From positions 39,921,715 through 39,985,714 of the forward strand of contig OY365811.1 of NCBI GenBank assembly GCA_959347315.1: DNA of 64,000 bases, written 5' to 3'. Positions 47,831-58,135 of the stretch are shown here, one piece after another. The position numbers and the translations under genes are program-made. Within the stretch, counting starts at the first letter, position 1. The number at the start of each line of letters is the position of its first letter. Origin of the DNA: Bimastos eiseni (Eukaryota; Annelida; Clitellata; Crassiclitellata; Lumbricidae). The notes beneath the pieces were generated by a model, which made no database searches, had not been told where the DNA came from, and was given only the letters and a program-made list of their open reading frames with translations.

Positions 47831-48311
47831 TGAAGTTAAGTCTTGTCAGGTTTATCAATGCCAATTAATTTATTCAGAGCGATTTCAGGTCTTAGTTTTA
47901 TCAATCACTAATTCATAAATGGTTCAGTTGTGACTGTGAATACTAGCTTTTTCATTGCAGATAATTAGCAGCTTATCAGAGAATTTCTGATTTGTATTTA
48001 CCTAGTTTTATTAATCAGTGATTATAATTTGATCTGTCCGTTCCGAATTGATTGGGTGATATCCGTCATCACCGCTGCCCGTTTGAACGGTGCCCACGCC
48101 GTATGAAAGCGCCAAGTTTTAAGTCTGTGAAATGAACCACCATGGGTAGACGGCCCGGCATTCTCGCGAGTAGAGGTCACGAGTTGTATGCCATGACCAA
48201 TGTAGCCAACATGTCCATCCAGAAAACCCGCTGTATATAACAGAAGTAATCCCCGGTGACGTGCGTTGGGTACATATATTCACATATGTGGTGGTGGTGA
48301 TCTTTTTGCAG

Positions 48312-48611
48312 AACGTCCAGCACGGAGAGAGGTTCTGCGGCGGCGATGGCGTCCTGTGGCCTTGTCGAAGGTGCGGCCAGGCCTTTGAGACAGTCCTTGC
48401 CATGCATCGGCACGAGATCGTGGCTCACGATCCAGACGTGGCGTTCATTTGTCAGGTTTGCGGCAAGGGGCTGCAGAGGGCGCGCGATCTGCGGGGTCAC
48501 ATGGCCAGCAAGCATGACATGCCGAAGGAATTCCAGTGTCACATCTGTCACAAGGACTTCGGTTACAAACGTGTCCTTCAGAGGCACATTAAGACGCTTC
48601 ACCAATCATAA
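48312..48611 (+). CDS. Alternative terminal exon J, three zinc fingers
   Basis: The acceptor gatctttttgcag, with the best pyrimidine tract of the early exons, opens phase 0. The exon has 99 codons and ends TAA. Fingers lie at residues 18-39 (AFETVLAMHRH), 47-68 (GLQRARDLRGH) and 76-97 (DFGYKRVLQRH). It shares the finger 3 Phe-Gly-Tyr signature with F, H, I and K. The short 17-residue linker is Gly-rich. Confidence 0.9.
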   Translation, partial: NVQHGERFCGGDGVLWPCRRCGQAFETVLAMHRHEIVAHDPDVAFICQVCGKGLQRARDLRGHMASKHDMPKEFQCHICHKDFGYKRVLQRHIKTLHQS

Positions 48612-49172
48612 CTTCCTCAATGATGAGCTCAAATTGACATTGGTCTATAGCTATTAGTAACACGAATTCTTTCAATGACCATTCGCGACGATTGCGAGGT
48701 TGGTAACATTTGGGAAAGACTCTCGCTCTTATTTGCGACAACTCATTTGCACTTCCTGCAGGAGAATTTGTGTCGTTTGAAATTCTGTCCATGTTTGGTC
48801 AGATTTCGCATGTTGTGCAATCTGGCTGAATGAGTTTTCGAGTTCAGACAAGTTAAAATAGGACCCAGAAGTGTTACAGATATCTGGTATACTTATAGAA
48901 GCACATATTTCACTTAGCTCAACCTTGATCCTTTGCTTGAAAAGAATCAGGTGAGATTGGTTGTGATACAGACCTCATCAGTTTCTGCCCTCACTATGCA
49001 TTGCCGTTAACCCCACTAACAACCGGGCTGTGTTCAAACAGTGCTCCGCTACTGATGTAGCCACGATGCTGCATGGAAATGTTTCCGAGAGTTCTTGCAG
49101 AATAAAGATTGGAGAGGCACCGACTTCGTCCGACTACATGACAGCTGAGAGTTTTACTTCACTGTATTACAG

Positions 49173-49496
49173 AATCTTCGAACGTGGAGGAGTGGCACAG
49201 ACCATCGAGGTGGGGTACAGGATGCGTCAACGTCCTGCCTGTGTTCCTACTGCAAGAAGCTGTTCCAGTGTCCGCAAAGTCGGCGTAACCATGAGCTTCG
49301 CATCCACCAAAACCGCTATCCATACGTGTGCGACATCTGTGGCAAGGGTGTCTCCTCTGTGCCGCTTCTACGCGGACACATGTCGTCAAAACACAACATG
49401 CGTAAGGACTTCCGCTGCGAGGTCTGTCACGCGGAGTTCGGTTACAAGCACAAGTTCAGGGAACACATGCTGAAGCACTCTGGAAGTCTCGACTGA
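49173..49496 (+). CDS. Alternative terminal exon K, three zinc fingers (no internal start)
   Basis: The acceptor cactgtattacag opens phase 0. The exon has 107 codons and ends TGA. It has no early start codon in its own frame, and a longer frame in another phase overlaps it, so ORF-based searches miss it. Fingers lie at residues 24-45 (CSYCKKLFQCPQSRRNH), 53-74 (GVSSVPLLRGH) and 82-102 (EFGYKHKFREHMLKH). The linker is basic/Gly/Ser-rich. Group 3. Confidence 0.88.
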   Translation, partial: NLRTWRSGTDHRGGVQDASTSCLCSYCKKLFQCPQSRRNHELRIHQNRYPYVCDICGKGVSSVPLLRGHMSSKHNMRKDFRCEVCHAEFGYKHKFREHMLKHSGSLD

Positions 49497-51418
49497 CCAC
49501 CGCTGTTGGTTCGGATTTCGTTTTCTTTGGTGATTTTCTAGAGAGGATGGTCGTTCGAAAGACTGTGACTGATTACGCCGTAAGACGTTGCGTGGCGCAT
49601 TGTACCTGTGTCGAGCTTATGAATTGTCTTATGGTGATAGACGTCGAGGTCGGATTCTGCCCTTTGTAGCTAGTTTAGTTCTTCATCATCATAGACATGT
49701 TTATCTTTACGGAAGCAGTAGTGAAGTACTCGTTACTCAGAGCATTTGTGCTACAGTTGAGTTGACAATGTATAAAGCGTCCTAGAACTGACTTCCTACT
49801 GACAATGCTATAAATATTGTTGTTTTAAAAATTACTTTTATGGAATGAATGAAATCCGAATGTCAATATTTCCATGTATACGCTTTATGTATCATGCCGT
49901 ATATAGCCCTAAGTAGGACATAAGCCTTAATGAGTATGTTGTGATATAGACTCAGTGTCATGCCATATTGGATCCTTCCTAAGTAGGGCATAAGAAGCCC
50001 ATATGGGTTTTGTTGATTCTTATACCCTACTTGTGATGTTGCTTTTATAAATTGATTTAGTCGTTCATTCATAGCTTCTATGCCTATACATATAAATTGA
50101 GAGTGAAGTGGTTATATGACAAAATGTGTTGTCTTAGGATAATACACATTGAAAGTAGACTCTTTTCAGTTTAGCTAACTTAGAAGTTATTTTGCCAATG
50201 GAGGAAAGATTACTATATCATTAATAGTTACTAACCCAATGGAAGAAGTTACTATGCCAATATAGCGATTCACAAATACTAGTACCAGTTGCTGTGAAAA
50301 CTAGAAGTTGCTGTGCCAATATAGAGGAAGTTACTCTGCCAATCGAAAAGCTGCTATGACAATAAATAATTTACTATTCCATCATAAGTTACTGTGAAAA
50401 CAAGAAGATACTATGCCCACAGAAGAAATTGGCTTGGCCAATATTGTGTAATGTTATTTCGAATGGCTGTTTGGGAAGAAAGCCAATCAAGCTGTAATTG
50501 GAAGCCAGTCGAAATATAGGGTCCTTCAAATGAGAATTCGTGGGGCTGCCTAATTGAGGAGCGAGTACTTAGGAACTAAGAGTGCTCCCACCAGCAGTAG
50601 ATCGGACAACAAAGATCACGCAGATCGGATCTGCGTGATCTGATCACGCAGATCAGCACAGACCTGCACAGTGATTTGTGTTTTTGAAGTCTTACACAGA
50701 ATTATCTTTTGGGGCTGTATATAGCAGTATCTGTTCAAATAACAATAATGACATTGTCATATGACAATGATGAGATTCTCTGGGGTCCTGAGTTCCCTAG
50801 GCCCTTTGCATATTCAACGTGTGCCTATAAAACCATAAAACCGGCCATGCAGTGACAGCTAACTGAGCTAAGAGGTCTGACCAGAACATACGTTGACATG
50901 TCATACTTTGCCTTATAACTAGCGTATTTTGTCATAGTCATATAATACTTTAACATGGAATATTCTCACGTGCTTTCTGTTCTATTTAAACAAATGTAAG
51001 TGCCTCTTAGAGATAATCCCAGAGTTCCCGAGAAAAGAGGCAGGTTTTGGGGCAGGGAGAAGCTGTAGCAGGACAACCTGGTAGTATGGTGCCAAAAAGG
51101 GAAGTTTATTCTACAGTGAAAACTCGATGCAGTTAATGGCTCGGTACTTGGCCATGTCCATTTTCACGCGAGGACCGAAGAGGAGTAGGGTGATCCATCA
51201 GAGGTCTTACTATACATTGTTTACCATTATATCTTAACCATACCTTACCTGATTTCTCACGTCTTACTATGCCATACTTCACCCTGTCTTGCCACTACCC
51301 CATCCGATCATACCATGTATCTCAGGTGTCTAGCCATACCACACGTCACCGTGTCACGCCCCATCCATGCCAAATGTGACCATACCATGCCTGAGACTAG
51401 CTCTATTATTTCTTGCAG
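49497..51418. other. Intron between K and L with degenerate repeats
   Basis: 50190-50440 is a degenerate minisatellite built on gttactatgccaatata-like units; the same motif recurs at 52495-52660 before exon M. A triple palindromic 13-mer lies at 50614-50654. From about 50960 the sequence is the duplicated upstream block shared by L, M and N (gttcccgaga, gtgccaaaaagggaagtt). Confidence 0.6.
50614..50654. repeat. Alternating inverted 13-mers
   Basis: gatcacgcagatc, then its reverse complement gatctgcgtgatc, then gatcacgcagatc again, separated by single bases. It can form either of two mutually exclusive hairpins. Confidence 0.95.
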
Positions 51419-51691
51419 ATCGGCATAGAGCTTCAAGGCAGGCCCAGCACCCTGGAAGGACGGGGGGTTCCGGGTCGGGTTCCGGGTCAACCACCGCGTC
51501 ATCCATGCCCAGAGTGCGGCCAGAAGTTCTCGTACATAAGCAACGTTGGGCGCCACATCAAGGCCGTCCACCGCCGAGAGTATCCACTCGCCTGCCACCT
51601 CTGCGGCAAGGGACTCGCCACCCGGCAAAGCCTTCTCGGGCATCTCGCCAACAAGCACGACTTCCGACCGCCGACGAGAAATGCGCAATAA
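51419..51691 (+). CDS. Alternative terminal exon L, two zinc fingers
   Basis: The acceptor attatttcttgcag (good pyrimidine tract) opens phase 0. The exon has 90 codons and ends TAA. A Gly/Pro/Arg-rich linker of 29 residues leads to fingers at residues 30-51 (KFSYISNVGRH) and 59-80 (GLATRQSLLGH), followed by a 10-residue tail. Relative to groups 1-3 the third finger is missing. The stop codon lies inside AATAAA (51687-51692), so a polyadenylation signal overlaps the end of the coding region. First of the L/M/N duplicates. Confidence 0.88.
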   Translation: MGIELQGRPSTLEGRGVPGRVPGQPPRHPCPECGQKFSYISNVGRHIKAVHRREYPLACHLCGKGLATRQSLLGHLANKHDFRPPTRNAQ

Positions 51692-53621
51692 AAATTATCC
51701 TGCTTGAGTTATAAGAACGACACCCGTAGATTTGGTGAGGGAGAAGAACCCTAGTAAAAATTTGGAAATGTGTAGTACACCAGTGTATAAAATACTATAT
51801 AATTATATGCACTATGACACTACTATCTTAAAAACCCAGCTTTGCATCTGTGCCCCTTTGCCCCTGAAATTGTTTATGTTTAGTTCTACCCGATTGTGAG
51901 TGGTCTATTGCTCCGAGTGACGTCACTCCTAGTGACGCGGCTCCGAGTGACGCCGTGGTTGTGTAAATATGATTTGCATGTTCAAATTGCCCCGTTTTTC
52001 GATGACGTGAGTGTCAGCGGCCGACGTTACTTATATAAATGCTGGAAATGCCTACATCTCAAAACTAAACATGTTCAAATATCGGGATTTTAAGTAAATT
52101 CTGTGATAAAAATGGTCACATTCACCTAGAAATTCTCATATGAGCATTTTGTAAGAAATTTTTTTAAATATATCTCTCGATGTTCCTTGATCACTGTGGA
52201 AGTGATTTTATTAAATAATTTCTAAGCTGGCTCAACTGCTTAACTTGTGTTGTTATTGAGGAGATAAGTGGGCGAATTACCTGGCAATTCTCATGGTTGG
52301 GTCATTGGGTTTGTGAAACCCACTACATTTCTATGAGGTGAATTCATGGTATTTTAAAGTTATCTAATGGTGTAGTGTATGTGTTCATTTCGTTAAAACT
52401 TGTTATTCTGACCATTGTTGACTCGTTGATAGTTGAATCAATGATATTAGTTATAAACTGTTCGTAAGTATTGATCTAAGTAACTTAGCCAATCGAAGCA
52501 GTTGCTATGCCAATATATGATCTATGGTACTGTGACAAGAGTAGAAGTTTATATGCCAATAAATGCAGTTACTATGCCAATCGAAGATGTTACTATGCCA
52601 ATATATGAGACGTTACTATGACAATGTAAGAAGTTACTTTGCTAATATATAGAAGAAGTTTCGGCCACAAGACACCCGTCAGCGCTCGCTAGCCGTCTAC
52701 TACCACATAGCCAAATTAATTGGGTCTTAGAGTCGTCTACATACCAGATTAGAATTCCCTTTACAACAACTGAAAAGTTTGCTTCTCTAAGACATTGAGA
52801 ATTGTGCACCTCTGCTACTGACGTTTGAAGGTGGGTACTTTTCATTAGCTCCCATATTTGTTAACACAGAGGGCCACGAACTCTTGGGGACTGGGGACAC
52901 AGGAGCCCATCTTCCAAATCTACCGGTTACTTCTTACCACATTATATATCTTTCAATAACCATTTTATGCCATACCTTATCTACTGGTACCATGCAATGT
53001 CTTACCATGCCATACTTTACCACATTTCTCATGTGTTTTGCCATAACATACTTTACCATTCAGCTCACATGTCTGTGTCTTACCGTGCAGTACTTTACCA
53101 TGTATATCATAAATTATGTATTGGAGTGTATTTACAGATTTACATTGCACCTCTCACTGCATGCCAGTAAGAGGCACGTCCAGTGCAAAAGTTCCCGATA
53201 ATTGAGGCAAGTTTTGAGGGACGGAAAAGATTAAGCAGGGCCACTGGATGGCATGGTGTCAAAAAGGGAAGTTGATTCATAGTGAAGGCCCAATGCAGTC
53301 AAAGGCTCGGGACTAGATCATGGCTGTTCTCCCATGAGGACCAAAGAGTTGAAGACGATTTGAGGAACAGACGACAAGGAGATCTTACTTTACCATATAT
53401 CTCACCTGACTTACCATGCCAAGCTTACCACATATCTCAAATGTTTCACCATACAAAATACCTTTCCATGTATTTCACATGTCTTACCATATTTAAAACC
53501 TTCCCATATATCTCGCATGTCTTACCATACCATACTTAAGACCTTGCCATATATCTCGCATGTCTTACCATGTCTTTACGTCTTGCCATGCCTGAGACTA
53601 GCTCTATTATATTTCTTGCAG
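51692..53621. other. Intron between L and M
   Basis: Contains the minisatellite 52495-52660, the L/M/N block (about 53140-53350) and pyrimidine-rich degenerate repeats based on cttaccatgccatactttacc (52930-53100 and 53390-53590) that run up to the exon M acceptor. Confidence 0.6.
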
Positions 53622-53912
53622 ATCGGTATAGAGCAGCTTCATGGCAAGCCCTTCGCCCTGGAAGGACGGGGCTTTCCAGGTCGGGTTCCAGACCAATCGT
53701 CACGTGATTCATGCCCAGAGTGCGGCCAGACGTTCACTTGCATGAGCAGCGTTGTGCGGCACATCAAGGCTGTCCACCGCCGGGAATATCCACTCGCCTG
53801 CCACATCTGCGGCAAGGGACTCGCCACCCGCCATCGCCTCTTGGGGCACCTGGCCAACCAGCACGGCTTCCGACCTCCAAGGAAAAATGCGCTATGTCTC
53901 GATCCTGCCTGA
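53622..53912 (+). CDS. Alternative terminal exon M, two zinc fingers
   Basis: The acceptor atatttcttgcag opens phase 0. The exon has 96 codons and ends TGA. Linker IGIEQLHGKP is close to that of N. Fingers lie at residues 31-52 (TFTCMSSVVRH) and 60-81 (GLATRHRLLGH), with a 15-residue tail ending CLDPA. It has the same two-finger plan as L, N and O. All zinc ligands are intact. Confidence 0.88.
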   Translation: MGIEQLHGKPFALEGRGFPGRVPDQSSRDSCPECGQTFTCMSSVVRHIKAVHRREYPLACHICGKGLATRHRLLGHLANQHGFRPPRKNALCLDPA

Positions 53913-54119
53913 ACTATAAGAATGACATCAGTAGATTTCTTGAGGGGGAGAGAGGACCTAATGCAACTGGATGTAACAGTGCTTATATATATTTTATATA
54001 TGTATATTTATATTTACTTATATTATTGGTATGTATGTATGTTTATGATTATATACATACTTCAATCAATCGAAAATACTTGATGTAGCGCCCCTTCAAG
54101 ATATCTTCTTGTATGTATA

Positions 54120-54560
54120 TAATGTTTTTGTATGTTCTATATGGCTGTGAGACATGGACAATGACAAAGAACATGGAGAAGTAGATCAACGCATGCGAAA
54201 TGTGGATATGGAGGAAGATGCAGAGAATATCATGGACGGAGAAGAAGACAAACGAAGAAGTGCGCAGGAAGATTGGAGTCGAGAATGATGAGACGTTACA
54301 ACAAACAGCATTGAGAAGGAAGCAAGGGTTTTTCGGACATGTTATGCGATCAAATGGAATGGAAAAGGAAATGATGCTGGCATGTGGAGGAAGAAGGAAG
54401 AAAAGAGGGCACCCAAGGAATAAATGGATGGATGGGATACATGAAAAGACTGAAATGAGCCTGGAGGAATTAAGAGATGCAACTTCGGACAGAAAAAACT
54501 GGAGAGGATTGGTCATGGCGGTCGCTAGATTTCCAAGAAATAACAGCACAAGGTGACAAG
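54120..54560 (+). mobile_element. 5'-truncated RTE/craniofacial-type LINE 3' end
   Basis: The frame reads YGCETWTMTKNMEK, a stop, then INACEMWIWRKMQRISWTEK, RKQGFFGHVMR, RRKKRGHPRNKWMDG and NWRGLVMAVAR. This is the characteristic C-terminal tail of the reverse-transcriptase frame in many invertebrate LINEs. A (TGTA)n run follows at 54594. One in-frame stop and the missing core show it is dead. Confidence 0.8.
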
Positions 54561-54593
54561 GTGAAGTATTGTCACATGTATTGTCTATAGATG

Positions 54594-54627
<34 letters not shown>

Positions 54628-54692
54628 TGTATGTATGTATGTATGTATGTATGTATGTATGTATGTATGTATGTATGTATATATGTATGTAT
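54594..54692. repeat. (TGTA)n microsatellite
   Basis: About 25 copies of tatg, just downstream of the LINE fragment and perhaps grown from its tail. Confidence 0.95.
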
Positions 54693-55042
54693 GTTCATCT
54701 GTAGTGTGTATTAAACTATTAATGTGTCTGTATGCATTTAGAGTCTGTTGAGCACCTCTTTAAGGTTTCCTATCAGACAATAATGCTGTTCATGGGAATT
54801 TTCGGTTGTCTCAGTTTTAGTGGTTTGTTGTACAAGTCATGAATTTGAGTTTAAACATTTCAGTTACATATGTACATGTATGTTGAGGACCACAGTCTAT
54901 ATTCTTTGACGACTTTGTAAGTGATTGATTGATCATTGTTCAAAGTGATTTCAAACAGGGTTGCTTACTTCTGTTCTTAATGAGAAGATAATATGTAGGG
55001 CGAATACATTATACAAATACCACAGACTACTTAACATTAAGT

Positions 55043-55545
55043 GAGTACTATGTGAACAGAACATTCAGTGAGTACTGTATGAACAGAACATTCAGTAAGT
55101 ACTATGTGAACAGAACATTCAGTGAGTACTGTATGAACAGAACATTCAGTAAGTACTATGTGAACAGAACATTCAGTGAGTACTGTATGAACAGAACATT
55201 CAGTAAGTACTATGTGAACAGAACATTCAGTGAGTAATGTATGAACAGAACATTCAGTAAGTACTATGTGAACAGAACATTCAGTGAGTACTATGTGAAC
55301 AGAACATTCAGTGAGTACTATATAAACAGACCATTCAGTGAGTACTATATAAACAGACCATTCAGTGAGTACTATATAAACAGAACATTCAGTGAGTACT
55401 ATATAAACAGATCATTCAGTGAGTACTATATGAACAGAACATTAAGTGAGTACTATGTGAACAGAACATTCAGTGAGTACTATGTGAACAGAACATTAAG
55501 TGAGTACTATGTGAACAGAACATTCAGTGAGTACTATGTGATCAT
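55043..55545 (+). repeat. 27-bp minisatellite, about 18-19 units
   Basis: The unit is roughly agtgagtactatgtgaacag plus aacattc. Since 27 is divisible by three, one frame reads NRTFSEYYV repeats, broken once at 55236. There is no initiator context or homology, so this is not taken as a gene. Each unit contains cagtgagta or tcagtgagta, close to a 5' splice-site consensus. Confidence 0.95.
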
Positions 55546-56467
55546 AGTTAGTCATAGTCAGGGATCATATGTTATTTTTAAGTTCAGATGAAGAAACAGA
55601 GGACTGGTTTGACACCCTTCAGTAAAGAATTCGATAAATTGGGTCACAAACAGTTAATAAATATAATTCGTGTTCATTAGATGCCTGAACTCAAATGTGT
55701 AAAGAATATACTTAATTAATTAGTTTGCGAAGGTGACTTATCAATACTCTTCTTCTATTATCACAACTGAAATATAATGAGTAAGTTTAGTCAACTGGAT
55801 TGTTTTCTCTTGCTGTTTCAACCACCGCATTTTGTGGTCTAGTGTGCAGTCGGTGTGCCATATATATCCTATATCCTACGATTATCATATGTACCTTACC
55901 ATGTCTAGTGGTTTCATACCGTATCTTACCATGCCGTTCTTTACCATTAAGCTCGCGTGTTTCGCATTACAATACTTTACTATATGTCTCACGTGAATTC
56001 TATTCTATTTAAGATTTGTAGAGCACCTCTCATTGTCCCTGCTAGTCACGCGTGCTTCTCCCAGTGCGAATATTCCCGAGAATAGAGGCAAGTTTTTAGG
56101 CAGGGAAAAGATGTTGCAGGAAAACCATATAAGTGTGGTGAAAAAAGGGAAGTTGATGCCATTGTGAAGGCCCAATGCAATCAAAGGCTTGGGACAAGGT
56201 CAAGGTCATGGCCGAGGACCGAAGAGTTCAAGACGATCCAAGGAGCAGAGTGAGCGAACAAACCATACCATAGATTATCATATATCCCATTTACTTATAC
56301 CATATCTTACATGATCTCTCACGCCTTTCCGTTCCGCACTTCACCGTGCCTTATCCATCCTTACCATGTAACTCAGATGACTCACCATACCATACGTCAC
56401 GTTGTCACACCATCCATGCCACGTCTGACCATACCATGCCTGAGACTCGCTCTATTATTTCTTGCAG
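55546..56467. other. Intron before exon N
   Basis: Contains the L/M/N duplicated block (about 56010-56240: gagcacctctcattg, attcccgagaatagaggcaa) and the taccatacc-type pyrimidine-rich repeat (55880-56000 and 56260-56440). Confidence 0.6.
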
Positions 56468-56743
56468 ATCAGCTTAGAGCAGCTTCATGGCAGGCCCTTC
56501 GTCGGATCGGGGGTTCCGGGTCAGGGTCAGCCTCCGGGCCAACCACCGCGTCATCCATGCCCAGAGTGTGGCCAGACGTTCACATGCACGAGCAACATTG
56601 GGCGCCACATCAAGGCCGTCCACCGCCGACAGTATCCACTCACCTGCCACCTTTGCGGCAAAGGACTCGCCACCCGGCATCGCCTCTTGGGGCACCTTAC
56701 CAACAAGCATGGCTTCCGACCGCCGTCGGATAATGGGATATAG
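56468..56743 (+). CDS. Alternative terminal exon N, two zinc fingers
   Basis: The acceptor attatttcttgcag opens phase 0. The exon has 91 codons and ends TAG. Linker ISLEQLHGRP followed by a Gly/Gln/Pro-rich stretch. Fingers lie at residues 31-52 (TFTCTSNIGRH) and 60-81 (GLATRHRLLGH), with tail GFRPPSDNGI. It is the duplicate nearest to M, with L slightly further. The coding frame is intact. Confidence 0.88.
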   Translation: MSLEQLHGRPFVGSGVPGQGQPPGQPPRHPCPECGQTFTCTSNIGRHIKAVHRRQYPLTCHLCGKGLATRHRLLGHLTNKHGFRPPSDNGI

Positions 56744-57281
56744 AGACGATGCTGCTTGCGCTATATGAACGACGTTCGTTGATTTTTTGGGGACGGGTAG
56801 GCCCTTATTCAATTGGAAGCTTGTATTACAATTATAAATATATATTTGTAATTATATATGTATATATATATCTGTAAGGTAGCCTTACAATTATGAAATG
56901 TTTTGAACATTGCTTCACCATGCCAGCGGGCAATTTATGACACCGTCGGCGACTCATATAATTGTCTGCATTATTACCTTAGCCATTTAGATATTAGCTA
57001 TTTAAAAATACTGCTACGTCGCGCATAATAATAATAATTAATCTACGTATCGTTGGCGGCGTGAAAACTGGCGTGAGTTAAATTTAGCTTGATTCGGCAC
57101 TTTAGGGGTGACATTTTAAGGGAATGGGTAAGGTTTTGTGATTGCGAACCCTTCTATAATCGTTATGAGGTGGTAAAGAGTCTTCGTGGAAAATTTGGGA
57201 ACAATCTGTCGAGTGGATCAAAAGTTTTTGTGGAAAATAGGAATATAGTTAGTTAGCCACATGCATACTTTTGTTCTTTAT

Positions 57282-57375
57282 AAGTAAGTAAGTAAGTAAG
57301 TATGTACTTTATTGAACCGCTTGCAAACGCACTGCGGGCACATCATAATATGAACGTTCAAAACAATGTACACTC
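57282..57375 (-). mobile_element. LINE 3'-end fragment with (TTAC)n tail
   Basis: gtaagtaagtaagtaagtat followed by actttattgaaccgcttg, the same arrangement as the LINE end at 5785 (attctttattgaacc). Only the 3' tip remains. Confidence 0.55.
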
Positions 57376-57869
57376 TCAGAATAAACATATCAAGCAATTA
57401 CACAGCAATTAAGTAGTTAGAGTAAAACAATGTACACTCGTAAAATAAAACATATATATATTTATATGTATATATATATATATCTATGTTTTGAAGTAGT
57501 ATGTTTGTATTTATGTATACATGTCTAGTTGTGTATTGAATATTGGTTTATATATTTAATGTTTATATGCATGTCTCTACATGGATGTTTGTTTGTTTAT
57601 CTATATGAATGTGTCTGTGTTTATCTTTGTGTCTTTGTTTATATGTGCATATGTTTATGTTCATCTGTATCTCTATGTGTAATTTTTTTACGTGTGCTTC
57701 TGTGTTTATCTACTTCATGTGTCTAGCGTCCAATCCAGGTTTTATACACACGAGCACTCTGTCCAATTTGCTTCTTTCAATACCCTCTCCTGCGTCTAGT
57801 TTGTGACTCTTTGTGCCACTTACTATGGGGCAGCTTATGAATACTTTAGGGGCTCAAACATTATAAGGG

Positions 57870-58135
57870 TATGAATGTATACATGTCTGCATGTTTGTAT
57901 TTATATATGTATGTATGTGTGTATGTATGTATGGATGTATGTATGTATGTGTGTATGTATGTGTGTATGTTTGTATTTATATATGTATGTATGTATGTGT
58001 GTATGTATGTATGTGTGTATGTATGTGTGTATGTATGTGTGTATGTATGTGTGTATGTATGTGTGTATGTATGAATGTATGTATGTGTGTATGTATGTGT
58101 GTGTATGTATGTATGTATATATATATATATATATG
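57870..58135. repeat. TGTA/TGTG compound microsatellite
   Basis: Long interrupted tgta and tgtg runs. The apparent reading frames rich in CMYVCMYV are artefacts of the repeat. Confidence 0.95.

Larger units (their letters stand above)
45373..48017. repeat. Tandem segmental duplication, copy 2 (contains exon I)
   Basis: Direct repeat of 42427-45360. It starts gacaaccttgtctggtgcg and ends ttttattaatca. Because the unit begins after the stop of exon G, copy 2 carries a G-type 3' untranslated segment with AATAAA but no G coding exon. Confidence 0.88.

Noticed and set aside
49030..49473. 147-codon frame over exon K
   Set aside because: It is the wrong phase. The finger ligands and the phase-0 acceptor are in another frame (49173-49496).
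55052..55591. Open frames with (NRTFSEYYV)n repeats
   Set aside because: They are a by-product of a 27-bp minisatellite, broken by a stop, with no splice or start context.
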